This document shows positions 24,938 to 33,497 of a DNA stretch of 64,000 nucleotides, in pieces. This DNA comes from Actinocrispum wychmicini (GTDB taxonomy: Bacteria > Actinomycetota > Actinomycetes > Mycobacteriales > Pseudonocardiaceae), in contig NZ_SLWS01000001.1 in NCBI RefSeq assembly GCF_004345645.1, positions 871,546-935,545 on the forward strand. Reading direction: 5' to 3'. Within the stretch, counting starts at the first letter, position 1. Every line of letters begins with the position of its first letter. The position numbers and the translations under genes are program-made. Under the pieces are notes generated by a model. That model worked only from the letters and a program-made list of their open reading frames with translations, was not told the origin of the DNA and ran no database searches.

Positions 24938-25324
24938 CCCATTCGAGGGATACCCGAATCCGTGAATGTTTTCGGGTTGACACCCGTCCGGCCGCCCGCA
25001 GTTCGTTGTTCCCTGCGCCATTCGGCCTACCCCGAATGTGGGAGTAAGGGGCTGTTCGTCGGGTGTCTTGGGCATTCCGGGTGAACACGGTGACCGCGGA
25101 GTGGATCAGTTCGTGAGTTACGCACCAGAACCTGAGCGGAGTAGCCGAGAAACCCGGTAACCCACCGCGTAACGGCCTGAAGTACGTGAACGACTCATGG
25201 TACGGCGGGCGCGACGCCGCTCCGAGACCAACGCGTTATCCACCAATGACTTCCACATCGTGGGCGAACGGGGTCGCCTGCGTCGAATTTGCCATGCCCG
25301 TACCCGAAAGGCGGGGGAACCACG
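24938..25324. promoter_or_regulatory. 387-bp regulatory region upstream of second sugar transferase
   Basis: No gene is seen. CCCGAA...TTCGGG (24953-24976) and CGGGT-TGAC-ACCCG (24973-24986) are overlapping inverted repeats just after the aminotransferase stop. A TTGACA -35-like hexamer sits at 24977-24982 inside the second repeat. ATTCGG-N6-CCGAAT lies at 25020-25037. These suit a terminator or operator plus promoter for the operon starting at 25325. No -10 box stands out. Confidence 0.45.
25020..25037. promoter_or_regulatory. Inverted repeat ATTCGG-N6-CCGAAT
   Basis: Perfect six-base arms flank a six-base spacer. The right arm is part of ACCCCGAAT, a 9-mer also found at 466-474 in the dyad upstream of the paralogous sugar transferase. 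It is a candidate operator shared by both glycan blocks. The binding protein is unknown. Confidence 0.3.
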
Positions 25325-26824
25325 ATGGGTGAGCACGCAAGCTCGACTCGCCAAAGCACGCATCGCCGAAGGAACGTGGAGTCGTTCGGCCGTGCCGTGC
25401 AGTTCAGTGAGCCGGGGCATGCGCCGATCGCCGCCTGGGAGCCGAAATACCGCCGGTCCGTGGTCCTCAGTGACCTGTTGGCGACCGTGGTCGCGGTGGG
25501 CGCGACCGGATTGCTGTTCGGTGCCAAGGGCGCCGCCAGTTGGCACCAGCTTTGGGTTGTGCTCGGCGTCACCACGGTGGCGCTCGTGCTGTGCTCACTC
25601 TGGATGAACCGGGCGTGGAGCGCGAACGCCCTCGGCCAGGGCGCCGACGAGTTCGGCCGGCTGGGCCGCGGCCTGTTCTCCGCCGCGGTCGTGCTCGCGT
25701 TGGGGGGCTTGGCACTGGAATCCACGAACATCCGGTTATGGGTGTTCGTCGCGATCCCGGCGATCGCCCTGTTCGCCTTCCCGATGCGTTACGCCTTACG
25801 TCGCCTGCTGCACAAGTCGCGGCGGGAAGGCCGGTGCCTGCTGCCGGTCCTGGTCGCCGGCAGCGTGGAGACGGCCCGTGACCTGATCGCGCGCACCCGG
25901 TCCGCGCCGCACCTGGGCTGGCGGATCGAAGCGGTGTGCACATTCGACGGACGCGGCGACAACGACGACGAACTGGCCGGCGTCCCGGTCGTGGGCCGGT
26001 TGCGGGACCTGGCCGAGCATGTCCGCCGCGGCGGGTACCGGGTGGTGGCGATCGCGTCGGATCCATATTGGACCCCGCGGCGGCTGCAGGAGCTGGCGTG
26101 GAACCTGGAGGGCAGCGAGGCCGAGATGGTCGTCGCGCCGGTGCTGATGGAGGTCGCCGGCCCGCGGCTGCACGTCAGCGGCGTACTGGGAATGCCGCTG
26201 TTACGGGTGAGCGCGCCTGTGTTCAGCGGTGCGCGCAGGGTGGTCAAGGAGATCGTCGACCGCGTCGGGTCGGCGCTGTTGCTGACCGTGTTCTCCCCAC
26301 TGGTTCTGGCGATCAGCCTGCTGATCGTGCTCGACAGCCGCGGGTCGGTGTTCTACCGGCAGCAGCGCGTCGGCAAGGACGGCCGCTCGTTCACCATGGT
26401 CAAGTTCCGGACGATGATCCCGAACGCCGACAAGCTGCGGTCCGGCCTGGCCAACGAGGGCCACGGCCTGCTGTTCAAGATGCGCACGGACCCGCGGGTG
26501 ACCCGGGTCGGCGCGGTGCTGCGCCGCTACTCGCTGGACGAGTTGCCGCAGCTGTTCAACGTCCTCTCCGGGTCCATGTCGCTTGTCGGACCACGGCCGC
26601 CGCTGCCGGAGGAAAGCGAGCGGTACACCAAGGATGTCCGTCGCCGGCTGCTGGTCAAGCCGGGGATGACGGGACTCTGGCAGGTCAGCGGGCGCAGTGA
26701 CCTGCCGTGGGAGGAATCGGTCCGGCTGGATCTGCGGTACGTCGAGGACTGGTCGCTCACCCTCGACGCGGTGATCATGTGGAAGACGGTTCGGGCCGTG
26801 GTCACGGGTCAGGGGGCCTACTGA
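25325..26824 (+). CDS. Second polyprenyl glycosylphosphotransferase (initiating sugar transferase)
   Basis: This 499-residue enzyme is a close paralogue of the 604-2085 product, with the same N-terminal four-helix region, CoA-binding_3-like middle and bacterial sugar transferase domain. Shared motifs include KFRTM, DELPQLFNVLSGSMSLVGPRPP and GLWQVSGRSDLPWEE. The C terminus (WKTVRAVVTGQGAY) is almost identical to its twin. It should load a sugar phosphate on undecaprenyl phosphate for block B. The ATG at 25325 was preferred over 25289 because a GGGGGAA ribosome site precedes it. The N terminus differs from its paralogue, and the difference may set specificity or regulation. Confidence 0.92.
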   Translation: MGEHASSTRQSTHRRRNVESFGRAVQFSEPGHAPIAAWEPKYRRSVVLSDLLATVVAVGATGLLFGAKGAASWHQLWVVLGVTTVALVLCSLWMNRAWSANALGQGADEFGRLGRGLFSAAVVLALGGLALESTNIRLWVFVAIPAIALFAFPMRYALRRLLHKSRREGRCLLPVLVAGSVETARDLIARTRSAPHLGWRIEAVCTFDGRGDNDDELAGVPVVGRLRDLAEHVRRGGYRVVAIASDPYWTPRRLQELAWNLEGSEAEMVVAPVLMEVAGPRLHVSGVLGMPLLRVSAPVFSGARRVVKEIVDRVGSALLLTVFSPLVLAISLLIVLDSRGSVFYRQQRVGKDGRSFTMVKFRTMIPNADKLRSGLANEGHGLLFKMRTDPRVTRVGAVLRRYSLDELPQLFNVLSGSMSLVGPRPPLPEESERYTKDVRRRLLVKPGMTGLWQVSGRSDLPWEESVRLDLRYVEDWSLTLDAVIMWKTVRAVVTGQGAY

Positions 26825-26837
26825 TGGGAGTAAGACA

Positions 26838-27698
26838 ATGAGGCTCAGGCCCCTCTTAGTGGTGGCTTCGATGGCCGCGGCGATCATCGCCGCGGCCACG
26901 CCCGCGTATGCGGACACGTTGTCGGTCGAGGCCACCTTCGCGCCGAGCCAGGTCCAGCCTGGCGACACGTTCACGTTCACCGAGACCGTGCACAACAACG
27001 GGTTCGGCAGCATCCTGAACCCGACGGTCCGGGTGCTCAGCAAGGAGGTCCCGCTGGCCTCCTATGTCGACCTGGTGAGCTGTTCCGGCGTGCCGGGTGC
27101 GACCTGCACCACAGTGGACGGCCCCAGTGGACCGGTCGGCTACATGGCGGTCCTGCCGGAGGCGATGGGCGGGTTCGAGTCCGACACCGTCGTGTTCACG
27201 CTCAGGGTCAAGGCGGGCGCGCAGGGTTCCGTGAACACGTTGCAGGGCCAGTTGCTCGGCCGCAACGACGGGACCGCCCCGGTGGACGTGGGCACGCTCA
27301 CCGTCATCACGCAGGCGGACGTGGCCGTCAGCGTGACGGCGACGCCGAAATTCGCCCTGCTCGTGCCGCGAATCGACGTCACTGTGCGGGTAACCAACAA
27401 CGGGCCGGGTACGATGAAATCCGCCGAGGTGCGCGGCACGCTCTCTCCCGGTTTGTCCGCGAACTCCGGAACGAAGTGTTCCGGTGGTGTCCAACCGGTT
27501 TGCGCGTTCGGTGAACTCGCGGCCGGTTCGAGCGCCACGGGAACTTTCTCCGTTCCGCTCGGGCTGCTCTACATCGGCCTGCCCTACCAGCTCTCGGCGG
27601 CCAAGACCGCTTCTGTCCCAACGGATCCGATCCCGGGCAACAACTCGGCGGCCACCACCTGCACGGTCGTGACCCCGTTGCTCGTCAGCTGCGGCTGA
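26838..27698 (+). CDS. Secreted DUF11/CARDB-like repeat protein
   Basis: The 286-residue protein has a Sec signal peptide (basic start, hydrophobic core, ATPAYA-D cleavage near residue 26). Two beta-sandwich repeats of the DUF11/CARDB type follow, each with the pattern of V-NNG phrases (VHNNGFGS, VTNNGPGT) and LSPGLSAN. There is no anchor, so it is probably secreted or wall-associated. It lies 13 bases after the sugar transferase, with GGGAGTAAG as ribosome site, so it is in the same operon. A structural or polysaccharide-binding role is a guess. Confidence 0.75.
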   Translation: MRLRPLLVVASMAAAIIAAATPAYADTLSVEATFAPSQVQPGDTFTFTETVHNNGFGSILNPTVRVLSKEVPLASYVDLVSCSGVPGATCTTVDGPSGPVGYMAVLPEAMGGFESDTVVFTLRVKAGAQGSVNTLQGQLLGRNDGTAPVDVGTLTVITQADVAVSVTATPKFALLVPRIDVTVRVTNNGPGTMKSAEVRGTLSPGLSANSGTKCSGGVQPVCAFGELAAGSSATGTFSVPLGLLYIGLPYQLSAAKTASVPTDPIPGNNSAATTCTVVTPLLVSCG

Positions 27699-27884
27699 GC
27701 GGGATGGTCCGCGAAATGCGGTCCACATCACGTTCCAGTTGTGACTTCACGAATGCGGTCAGTCGCGTTATCGTAAATTAACCGCACTTTGGGGCGCGGT
27801 AATCCGAAAGTCGTAACATCAACAAGCCGAACGCCGACTTTTTCAGCGACGACGGGGGAAAGTGGTGGGCTGGAAGGCGGAGCA

Positions 27885-30800
27885 ATGCGGGTGTTCGGTA
27901 TTCACCTGAGACGAAGAGTGGCGCAGTTGGCGTCCATCGCGATGGTGGCCGCCAACTTGGCCGTTGTCGGAGCGTTGACGGGGCCGGCGGCGGTCGCCGC
28001 CGGCGGCCCGTGCGATGCGCCGGTCAACAAGATCGCGTGTGAGAACGACTCGCACGTCGACCAGGAAAGCGACCAGTGGCAGGTGGACGCGTACGACGAC
28101 TCGATCGTCGGCTACGCGGACGACATCAGCTACGCGCCGGGCAACACCGTCAAGTTCAAGGTGAAGACCGACGCCACCCAGTGGCAGGTCAACATCTACC
28201 GCCTGGGTTACTACCACGGCAAAGGCGCGCGGCTGATGCAGTCCATCAACCGCACCGGCGCGGCGACTCAGAACGCCTGCCAGGAGGACAGCGTCACCGG
28301 CCTGGTCGACTGCGGCAACTGGAACACCACGTTCACCTGGACGGTTCCGTCCGACGCGACCTCCGGCCTGTACTACACCGTGTTGCACAGGGAGTACTCG
28401 GACGGCAGCGTGGGCGAAAGTGAGGTCGTCTTCGTGGTCCGGGACGACTCGAGCCACGCGGACATCCTGTTCCAGACCTCGGACGCGACCTGGCAGGCGT
28501 ACAACACCTACGGCAACCGCAACAGCGAGCCCAAGGGGCAGAGCCTGTACTCCGGCAACGGTCCCGGCAACGGCGGCTCGGCGTACAAGGTCAGCTACAA
28601 CCGGCCGATCCTCGGCGGCAACAACGAGAACTACATCTTCAACGCCGAAGTGCCGATGTTGAAGTTCCTTGAGTCCAACGGTTACGACATGAGCTACACG
28701 ACCGATGTGGACACTGCCAGGCGCGGCAATCTCATCGCCAACCACAAGGTCTTCATGCCGGTCGGCCACGACGAGTACTGGTCGAACGAGCAGCGCACGA
28801 ATGTCGAGGCGGCGCGGGCAGCCGGGGTGAACCTGGCCTTCATGACCGGCAACGACATCTTCTGGAAGACCCGCTGGGAGACCTCGCCGGCCGACCCGGC
28901 GCACGCCAACTGGCGGGTCATGGTCTGCTACAAGGAGACCAAGCCGGACCAGGTGGACCCGAACCCGACCGTCTGGACCGGCACCTGGCGCGACCCGCGC
29001 CAAAGCCCACCGAAGGACGGCGGCCGGCCGGAGAACTCGTTGCTGGGCAACCTGTTCACCGTCAACGGTCGGCGCGACGACCGGTTGAACGTGCCCGCCG
29101 CGTACGGCAAGCTCCGGCTGTGGCGCAACACCGGCGTCGACAACCTCAACCCCGGCGACGTCAAGGTCTTCCAGCCGGGCACCCTGGGCTACGAGTGGAA
29201 CTCGGTGGAGGACAACGGTTTCCAGCCTGCCGGTGTCAGCCAGCTGTCGCGTACCACGGTCGCCATGACCGACACTAGTCAGGGCAGTTTCGTCCTGCAG
29301 AACTACGGTGACGTGTACGGCGCCGGGACCAAGACGCATGCACTGACGTTGTACAAGTACCAGCCCAGTGGCGCGCTGGTTTTCGGCGCGGGAACCGTGC
29401 AGTGGTCATGGGGCCTTGAAAACGACCACCTTTTCGCCACCGGCACGCCGACCGCGGACCGGGCGATGCAGCAGGCGACCGTGAACCTGTTGGCGGACAT
29501 GGACAACGTCCAACCCAGGACGTTGCGGACCGACCTCGGTCTCACGCTCGCCACGATGACTGCGGACGTCACCGCCCCCGCGCCTGTGTTCAGCGCGCCG
29601 GCGTCGCCAGTGGTCGGCACGCCGTACACGTTCTCGGGCACGGTGACCGACGTCGGCGGCAAGGTCGCCGGGGTCGAGGTGTCGATCGACGGCACCACGT
29701 GGCACGCGGCCAACTGGGGTCCGGGCAGTCCGACGTGGACGTACACGTTCACCCCGTCGGCCTCCGGCCAGCGCACGCTCTCGGTGCGCGCGGTGGACGA
29801 CTCGGCGAACCTGTCGGCGCCGGTCAACGCGACGGTCACGGTGGTCGCACGGCAGTGCCCGTGCAGCATCTGGACCGACACCTCGGTCCCGGGCACCCCG
29901 GCGACGACCGACACATCCGCGCTCGAGCTTGGTGTCAAGTTCACCGCGTCGTCGGACGGCTACATCCGAGGCGTGCGGTTCTACAAGGGCACGGGCAACA
30001 CCGGCACGCACACCGGTTCGCTGTGGTCCAGCAACGGAACGCTGATGGCGACCGGCACGTTCACCGGTGAGACCGCGTCGGGGTGGCAGACGCTGATGTT
30101 CCCGAGCTCGGTTCCGGTCAACGCGAACACCACGTACGTCGCCTCGTACCACACGAATACCGGGCATTACGCGGCCGACAGCGGCTACTTCACGAACTCC
30201 GCGACCGGCCTGGAACCGTTGACCGCGTTGCAGAGCACCGCGCAGAACCCCAACGGCATGTACAAGGTCGGCACGTCCGGCTTCCCGGACCGCAGCTTCG
30301 GCGACTCGAACTACTGGGTCGACGTGGTCTACGGCTTCGACCCCGGTCCGGACACCCGGGCGCCGCAGCTGGTGTCCACCAACCCGGTCAGCAACAGCGG
30401 CAGCGTCGGCCTGTCCGCCGCGCCGACGGTCTCCTTCGACGAGGCCATCGCGCCCAGTTCGGTGCAGTACACGGCCAGCGGGCCGGGCGGGAGCGTGGCC
30501 GGCACGGCGTCGTTGTCCAGCGACGGCAAGACGGCGACGTTCACACCGAGCCAGCCGTGGGCGGCGGGGACGACGTACACGATGTCCGTCCGCGCGTCCG
30601 ACCCGGCCGGCAACTCGATCTCGAACCCGCCGTACACCTGGTCCTTCACCACGGGCACGGCGCGGCCGGCCACGTGTCCGTGCACGGTGTGGGACGACTT
30701 CACCACGCCGCAGCAGCCCAGCTCGGACGACCCGGGCGCGGTGGAGGTCGGCACGAAGGTCCGGTTCGACACCCGCGGCTCGGTGCTCGGCGTCCGGTTC

Positions 30801-31970
30801 TACAAGGGACCGGGCAACACCGGGACACACACCGGTTCGTTGTGGTCGAGCACGGGGACGCGGCTGGCGACTGGCACGTTCTCGAACGAGAACGGCGGCG
30901 GCTGGCAGACGTTGATGTTCTCGTCGCCGGTGGTCGTCCAGCCCAACACGACATACGTGGTGTCGTACTACGCGCCGAACGGCAACTACGCGGTCAACGG
31001 CGGCTACTTCAACGGCGTCGGCGGGGACTATGGCGCCCTGCACGCGCTCGCCGGCGGAGTGGACGGTGCCAACGGCCTGTACCGGTACGGCTCGGGCGGT
31101 GGTTTCCCGACCAGCTCGTACGGCAGCTCGAACTACTGGGTCGACGTGATCTGGCAGGGCGGCGCGAACGGTGACTCCACACCGCCGTCCGTCACCAGCG
31201 CCTCGCCGGCCGCCAACGCCACCGGGGTGTCGCTGACCACGACGGTCACGGCGACGTACAACGAACCGGTCGACTTGACCACCGCGCAGTTCACGTTGGC
31301 TGACCCCGGTGGTGCCAAGCTCGCCGGCGCGTTGTCGTTGTCCACCGACAAGAAGACGGTGACGTTGACGCCGTCGGCCCGGCTCGTGGCCGGCACGGTG
31401 TACACGGCCAGCATCAAGATCGCTGACGTGAACGGCAACGTGACGCCGACCGCGACCACGTGGTCGTTCACCGCCAACGCCACCCAGACCTGCCCGTGCT
31501 CGCTGTTCAGCGCGGCCACGGTCCCGACGACCCCGTCGGCGAACGACACGGGCAACTACGAGATGGGTGTCCGGTTCACCACATCGGTGAACGGGTTCGT
31601 CACCGGTGTGAAGTTCTACAAGGGCACAGGCAACACCGGCACCCACACCGGTACATTGTGGACGAACACCGGCGGCCCGCTGGCCACCGGGACGTTCACG
31701 GGTGAGACAGCCACCGGTTGGCAGACGCTGACCTTCGCCACACCGGTGGCGGTCGTGGCCGGGCAGCCGTACGTCGTCTCGTACACGAACCCGAACGGGC
31801 ACTACGCCGCGGACAACGGCTACTTCCAAAACCCGGTGACCAGCAACCCGCTCAGCGCACCGGCGAACGGGGTCGGCACGGCCAACGGCGTGTACCACGT
31901 CGGGCCGGGCTTCCCGGAGCAGACGTACCAGGGCGCCAACTACTGGGTGGACGTGGTCTTCACGCCATGA
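27885..31970 (+). CDS. Giant secreted protein: dimethylformamidase-like domain, Ig-like domains and three DUF4082 repeats
   Basis: This 1361-residue protein begins with a signal peptide ending near residue 39. Residues about 45-540 resemble the N,N-dimethylformamidase beta-subunit-like domain common in secreted actinobacterial proteins (motifs YRLGYYHGKGARL, VGHDEYWS). An Ig-like domain follows at about 565-650. DUF4082 copies at about 657-818, 931-1090 and 1202-1361 share FYKGTGNTGTHTG or close variants and end in SNYWVDV or ANYWVDV. They alternate with Big_5-type Ig domains at about 824-925 and 1099-1198. The first domain may cleave an amide or be a binding scaffold; DUF4082 is of unknown function. 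It overlaps the next GT start by four bases, tying it to glycan assembly. The ATG at 27885 follows GGAAGGCGGAG. Confidence 0.8.
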   Translation: MRVFGIHLRRRVAQLASIAMVAANLAVVGALTGPAAVAAGGPCDAPVNKIACENDSHVDQESDQWQVDAYDDSIVGYADDISYAPGNTVKFKVKTDATQWQVNIYRLGYYHGKGARLMQSINRTGAATQNACQEDSVTGLVDCGNWNTTFTWTVPSDATSGLYYTVLHREYSDGSVGESEVVFVVRDDSSHADILFQTSDATWQAYNTYGNRNSEPKGQSLYSGNGPGNGGSAYKVSYNRPILGGNNENYIFNAEVPMLKFLESNGYDMSYTTDVDTARRGNLIANHKVFMPVGHDEYWSNEQRTNVEAARAAGVNLAFMTGNDIFWKTRWETSPADPAHANWRVMVCYKETKPDQVDPNPTVWTGTWRDPRQSPPKDGGRPENSLLGNLFTVNGRRDDRLNVPAAYGKLRLWRNTGVDNLNPGDVKVFQPGTLGYEWNSVEDNGFQPAGVSQLSRTTVAMTDTSQGSFVLQNYGDVYGAGTKTHALTLYKYQPSGALVFGAGTVQWSWGLENDHLFATGTPTADRAMQQATVNLLADMDNVQPRTLRTDLGLTLATMTADVTAPAPVFSAPASPVVGTPYTFSGTVTDVGGKVAGVEVSIDGTTWHAANWGPGSPTWTYTFTPSASGQRTLSVRAVDDSANLSAPVNATVTVVARQCPCSIWTDTSVPGTPATTDTSALELGVKFTASSDGYIRGVRFYKGTGNTGTHTGSLWSSNGTLMATGTFTGETASGWQTLMFPSSVPVNANTTYVASYHTNTGHYAADSGYFTNSATGLEPLTALQSTAQNPNGMYKVGTSGFPDRSFGDSNYWVDVVYGFDPGPDTRAPQLVSTNPVSNSGSVGLSAAPTVSFDEAIAPSSVQYTASGPGGSVAGTASLSSDGKTATFTPSQPWAAGTTYTMSVRASDPAGNSISNPPYTWSFTTGTARPATCPCTVWDDFTTPQQPSSDDPGAVEVGTKVRFDTRGSVLGVRFYKGPGNTGTHTGSLWSSTGTRLATGTFSNENGGGWQTLMFSSPVVVQPNTTYVVSYYAPNGNYAVNGGYFNGVGGDYGALHALAGGVDGANGLYRYGSGGGFPTSSYGSSNYWVDVIWQGGANGDSTPPSVTSASPAANATGVSLTTTVTATYNEPVDLTTAQFTLADPGGAKLAGALSLSTDKKTVTLTPSARLVAGTVYTASIKIADVNGNVTPTATTWSFTANATQTCPCSLFSAATVPTTPSANDTGNYEMGVRFTTSVNGFVTGVKFYKGTGNTGTHTGTLWTNTGGPLATGTFTGETATGWQTLTFATPVAVVAGQPYVVSYTNPNGHYAADNGYFQNPVTSNPLSAPANGVGTANGVYHVGPGFPEQTYQGANYWVDVVFTP

Positions 31971-33094
31971 CCCGGTTGGTGGTGGTCGCGTCCGGAGTGA
32001 CGTGGGACGGGGTCAAGGGCTCGGAGCGTCAGCTCGCCGAGTCCTTGGTCCGCCACGCCGGGGTCGACGTGCTGTGGGTGGATCCGCCGGTGTCGCCCGT
32101 GACACCGGCGCGGTTTCGGGGCGAGTCGAACCGCGTGTGGCGCCCGCTCGTCAGGCGGGTGGCGCCGAGGATCGTCCGGCTCACCCCGGTCGGCCCGCCC
32201 GGCTGGACGCGGCCGGGGATCCGGTCGCTCACCTGGCCGTTGGTCCGCGCGCAGATCGCTTCAGTGCTGCGGAAACGCCGCGCGGACGTCTTCGTCGCGT
32301 GCCACCAGCACGATCTGCTCGGCCGGTGGGGCGCGTTCGACGTGCTGTACGGCACCGACGACTGGGTCGCCGGTGCCACGTTGATGAACCAGGACGCCAA
32401 GTTCGTGCTCAAGGAGGAACTGAAAGCCCTCGCGCGGGCGGATCTCGTGCTCGCGGTCGGCCCTGAGCTCGCCGAACGCTGGGCGCATGCGAAGCCAGTC
32501 GTGTTTCCTAACGGCTGCGATCCGGACGCGTACCGGGAGTTGCCGGCGCCAGGCCCGGTGCCCGACGGTTTCCCCACCCCGGTCGCCGGCCTGATCGGCC
32601 AGCTCAGCGACCGGATCGACATCGGCCTGCTTGAGGCGGTCGCCGACACCGGGATCGGCTTGCTGCTCGTCGGCCCGCGCGAGCCGGGCTGGGAACCGGA
32701 TCGGGCGGACAGGTTGCTCCGGCGGGCGAACGTGCACCACGTCGGACCGGTTCCGTTCACCGAGTTGCCGCAGTGGTTCGCCCGGTTGGACGTGGGGCTG
32801 ACCCCGTACGCGGACACGCCGTTCAACCGGGCGTCGTTTCCGCTCAAGACGTTGGAGTACCTGGCCGCGGGCCGGCCTGTGGTGAGTACGGACCTGCCGG
32901 CCAGCCGGCGGTTGGCACAGGAGACCCCGCACGTCCACATAGCCGACGATTTCGCCGGCACCGTCATGAAAGTGTCGAGTGTGGAGCGGACACCGGACGC
33001 GGTCGAGCAACGACGTTCGGTGGCCACAACGCATTCATGGGCCGCTCGCGCGCGGGAATTCACCCGACTGGCCGGAGTGTCGGCGAACAGGTAA
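31967..33094 (+). CDS. GT4-like glycosyltransferase
   Basis: The 375-residue GT-B type protein starts MTRLVVVASGVTWDGVKGSERQ. The C-terminal half has VFPNGCDPDAY, LLVGPREPGWE and a PLKTLEYLAAGRPVVSTDLPA donor-site motif, as in GT4-related enzymes active in capsule loci. It begins inside the stop of the giant DUF4082 protein (ATGA), a strong sign of co-regulation. Donor and acceptor are unknown. Confidence 0.82.
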   Translation: MTRLVVVASGVTWDGVKGSERQLAESLVRHAGVDVLWVDPPVSPVTPARFRGESNRVWRPLVRRVAPRIVRLTPVGPPGWTRPGIRSLTWPLVRAQIASVLRKRRADVFVACHQHDLLGRWGAFDVLYGTDDWVAGATLMNQDAKFVLKEELKALARADLVLAVGPELAERWAHAKPVVFPNGCDPDAYRELPAPGPVPDGFPTPVAGLIGQLSDRIDIGLLEAVADTGIGLLLVGPREPGWEPDRADRLLRRANVHHVGPVPFTELPQWFARLDVGLTPYADTPFNRASFPLKTLEYLAAGRPVVSTDLPASRRLAQETPHVHIADDFAGTVMKVSSVERTPDAVEQRRSVATTHSWAARAREFTRLAGVSANR

Positions 33095-33176
33095 GAAACC
33101 GGGCCGGTTCGGCGATGGTCAGCACGGGACCTTCGAGAGGAAGGGCGCGATCGATGATTCCCGTGACCACGTGCGC

Positions 33177-33213
33177 GGAGGACAGCGCTGAGCATGGCGC
33201 CGCACTGTCCTCC
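33177..33213. other. Stem-loop between GT and PglD-N genes
   Basis: GGAGGACAG (33177-33185) and CTGTCCTCC (33205-33213) are perfect nine-base arms around a 19-base loop, in the 136-base gap before the GTG at 33231. The structure could be a weak terminator or affect translation of the short downstream gene. There is no U tract. Confidence 0.4.
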
Positions 33214-33230
33214 CGCTGGGGGGCGACCGC

Positions 33231-33497
33231 GTGACCGCGCGGCCGTTGCTCCTGGTCGGTGCCGCGGAGCAGGTGAAGCAAGCGCTTGTTCGGGTACGGG
33301 CCCACCCACGGGACTGGGTGCCCGTGGGCGCGCTCGACGACGACCCGGACACGCACGGTCTTGACCTCGACGGGGTTCCGGTCCTCGGCAGTCCCGAACT
33401 GGTGCATCTCCTGCCGGACGCGGCATTGCTCGCGTGCGATCCGTCCGTTGTCGACCGACTCGGCCTGCCAATCGATCGATGGGTGCGGGTGTCATGA
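33231..33497 (+). CDS. Stand-alone PglD-N-like sugar-binding domain protein
   Basis: The 88-residue protein resembles only the N-terminal half of PglD/NeuD sugar O- or N-acyltransferases. It has a Rossmann-like start (PLLLVGAAEQVKQAL), the phrases GALDDDP and GVPVLGSPE, and then stops. The left-handed beta-helix acyltransferase half is missing. It could be a remnant, or a small regulatory UDP-sugar sensor for the coupled GT. The GTG start and the ATGA overlap with the next gene support real expression. Codon use is normal. Confidence 0.6.
   Translation: MTARPLLLVGAAEQVKQALVRVRAHPRDWVPVGALDDDPDTHGLDLDGVPVLGSPELVHLLPDAALLACDPSVVDRLGLPIDRWVRVS

Noticed and set aside
29406..31898. 830-codon minus-strand frame
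   Set aside because: Antisense to the repeat-rich DUF4082 gene; Arg/Val-rich shadow.
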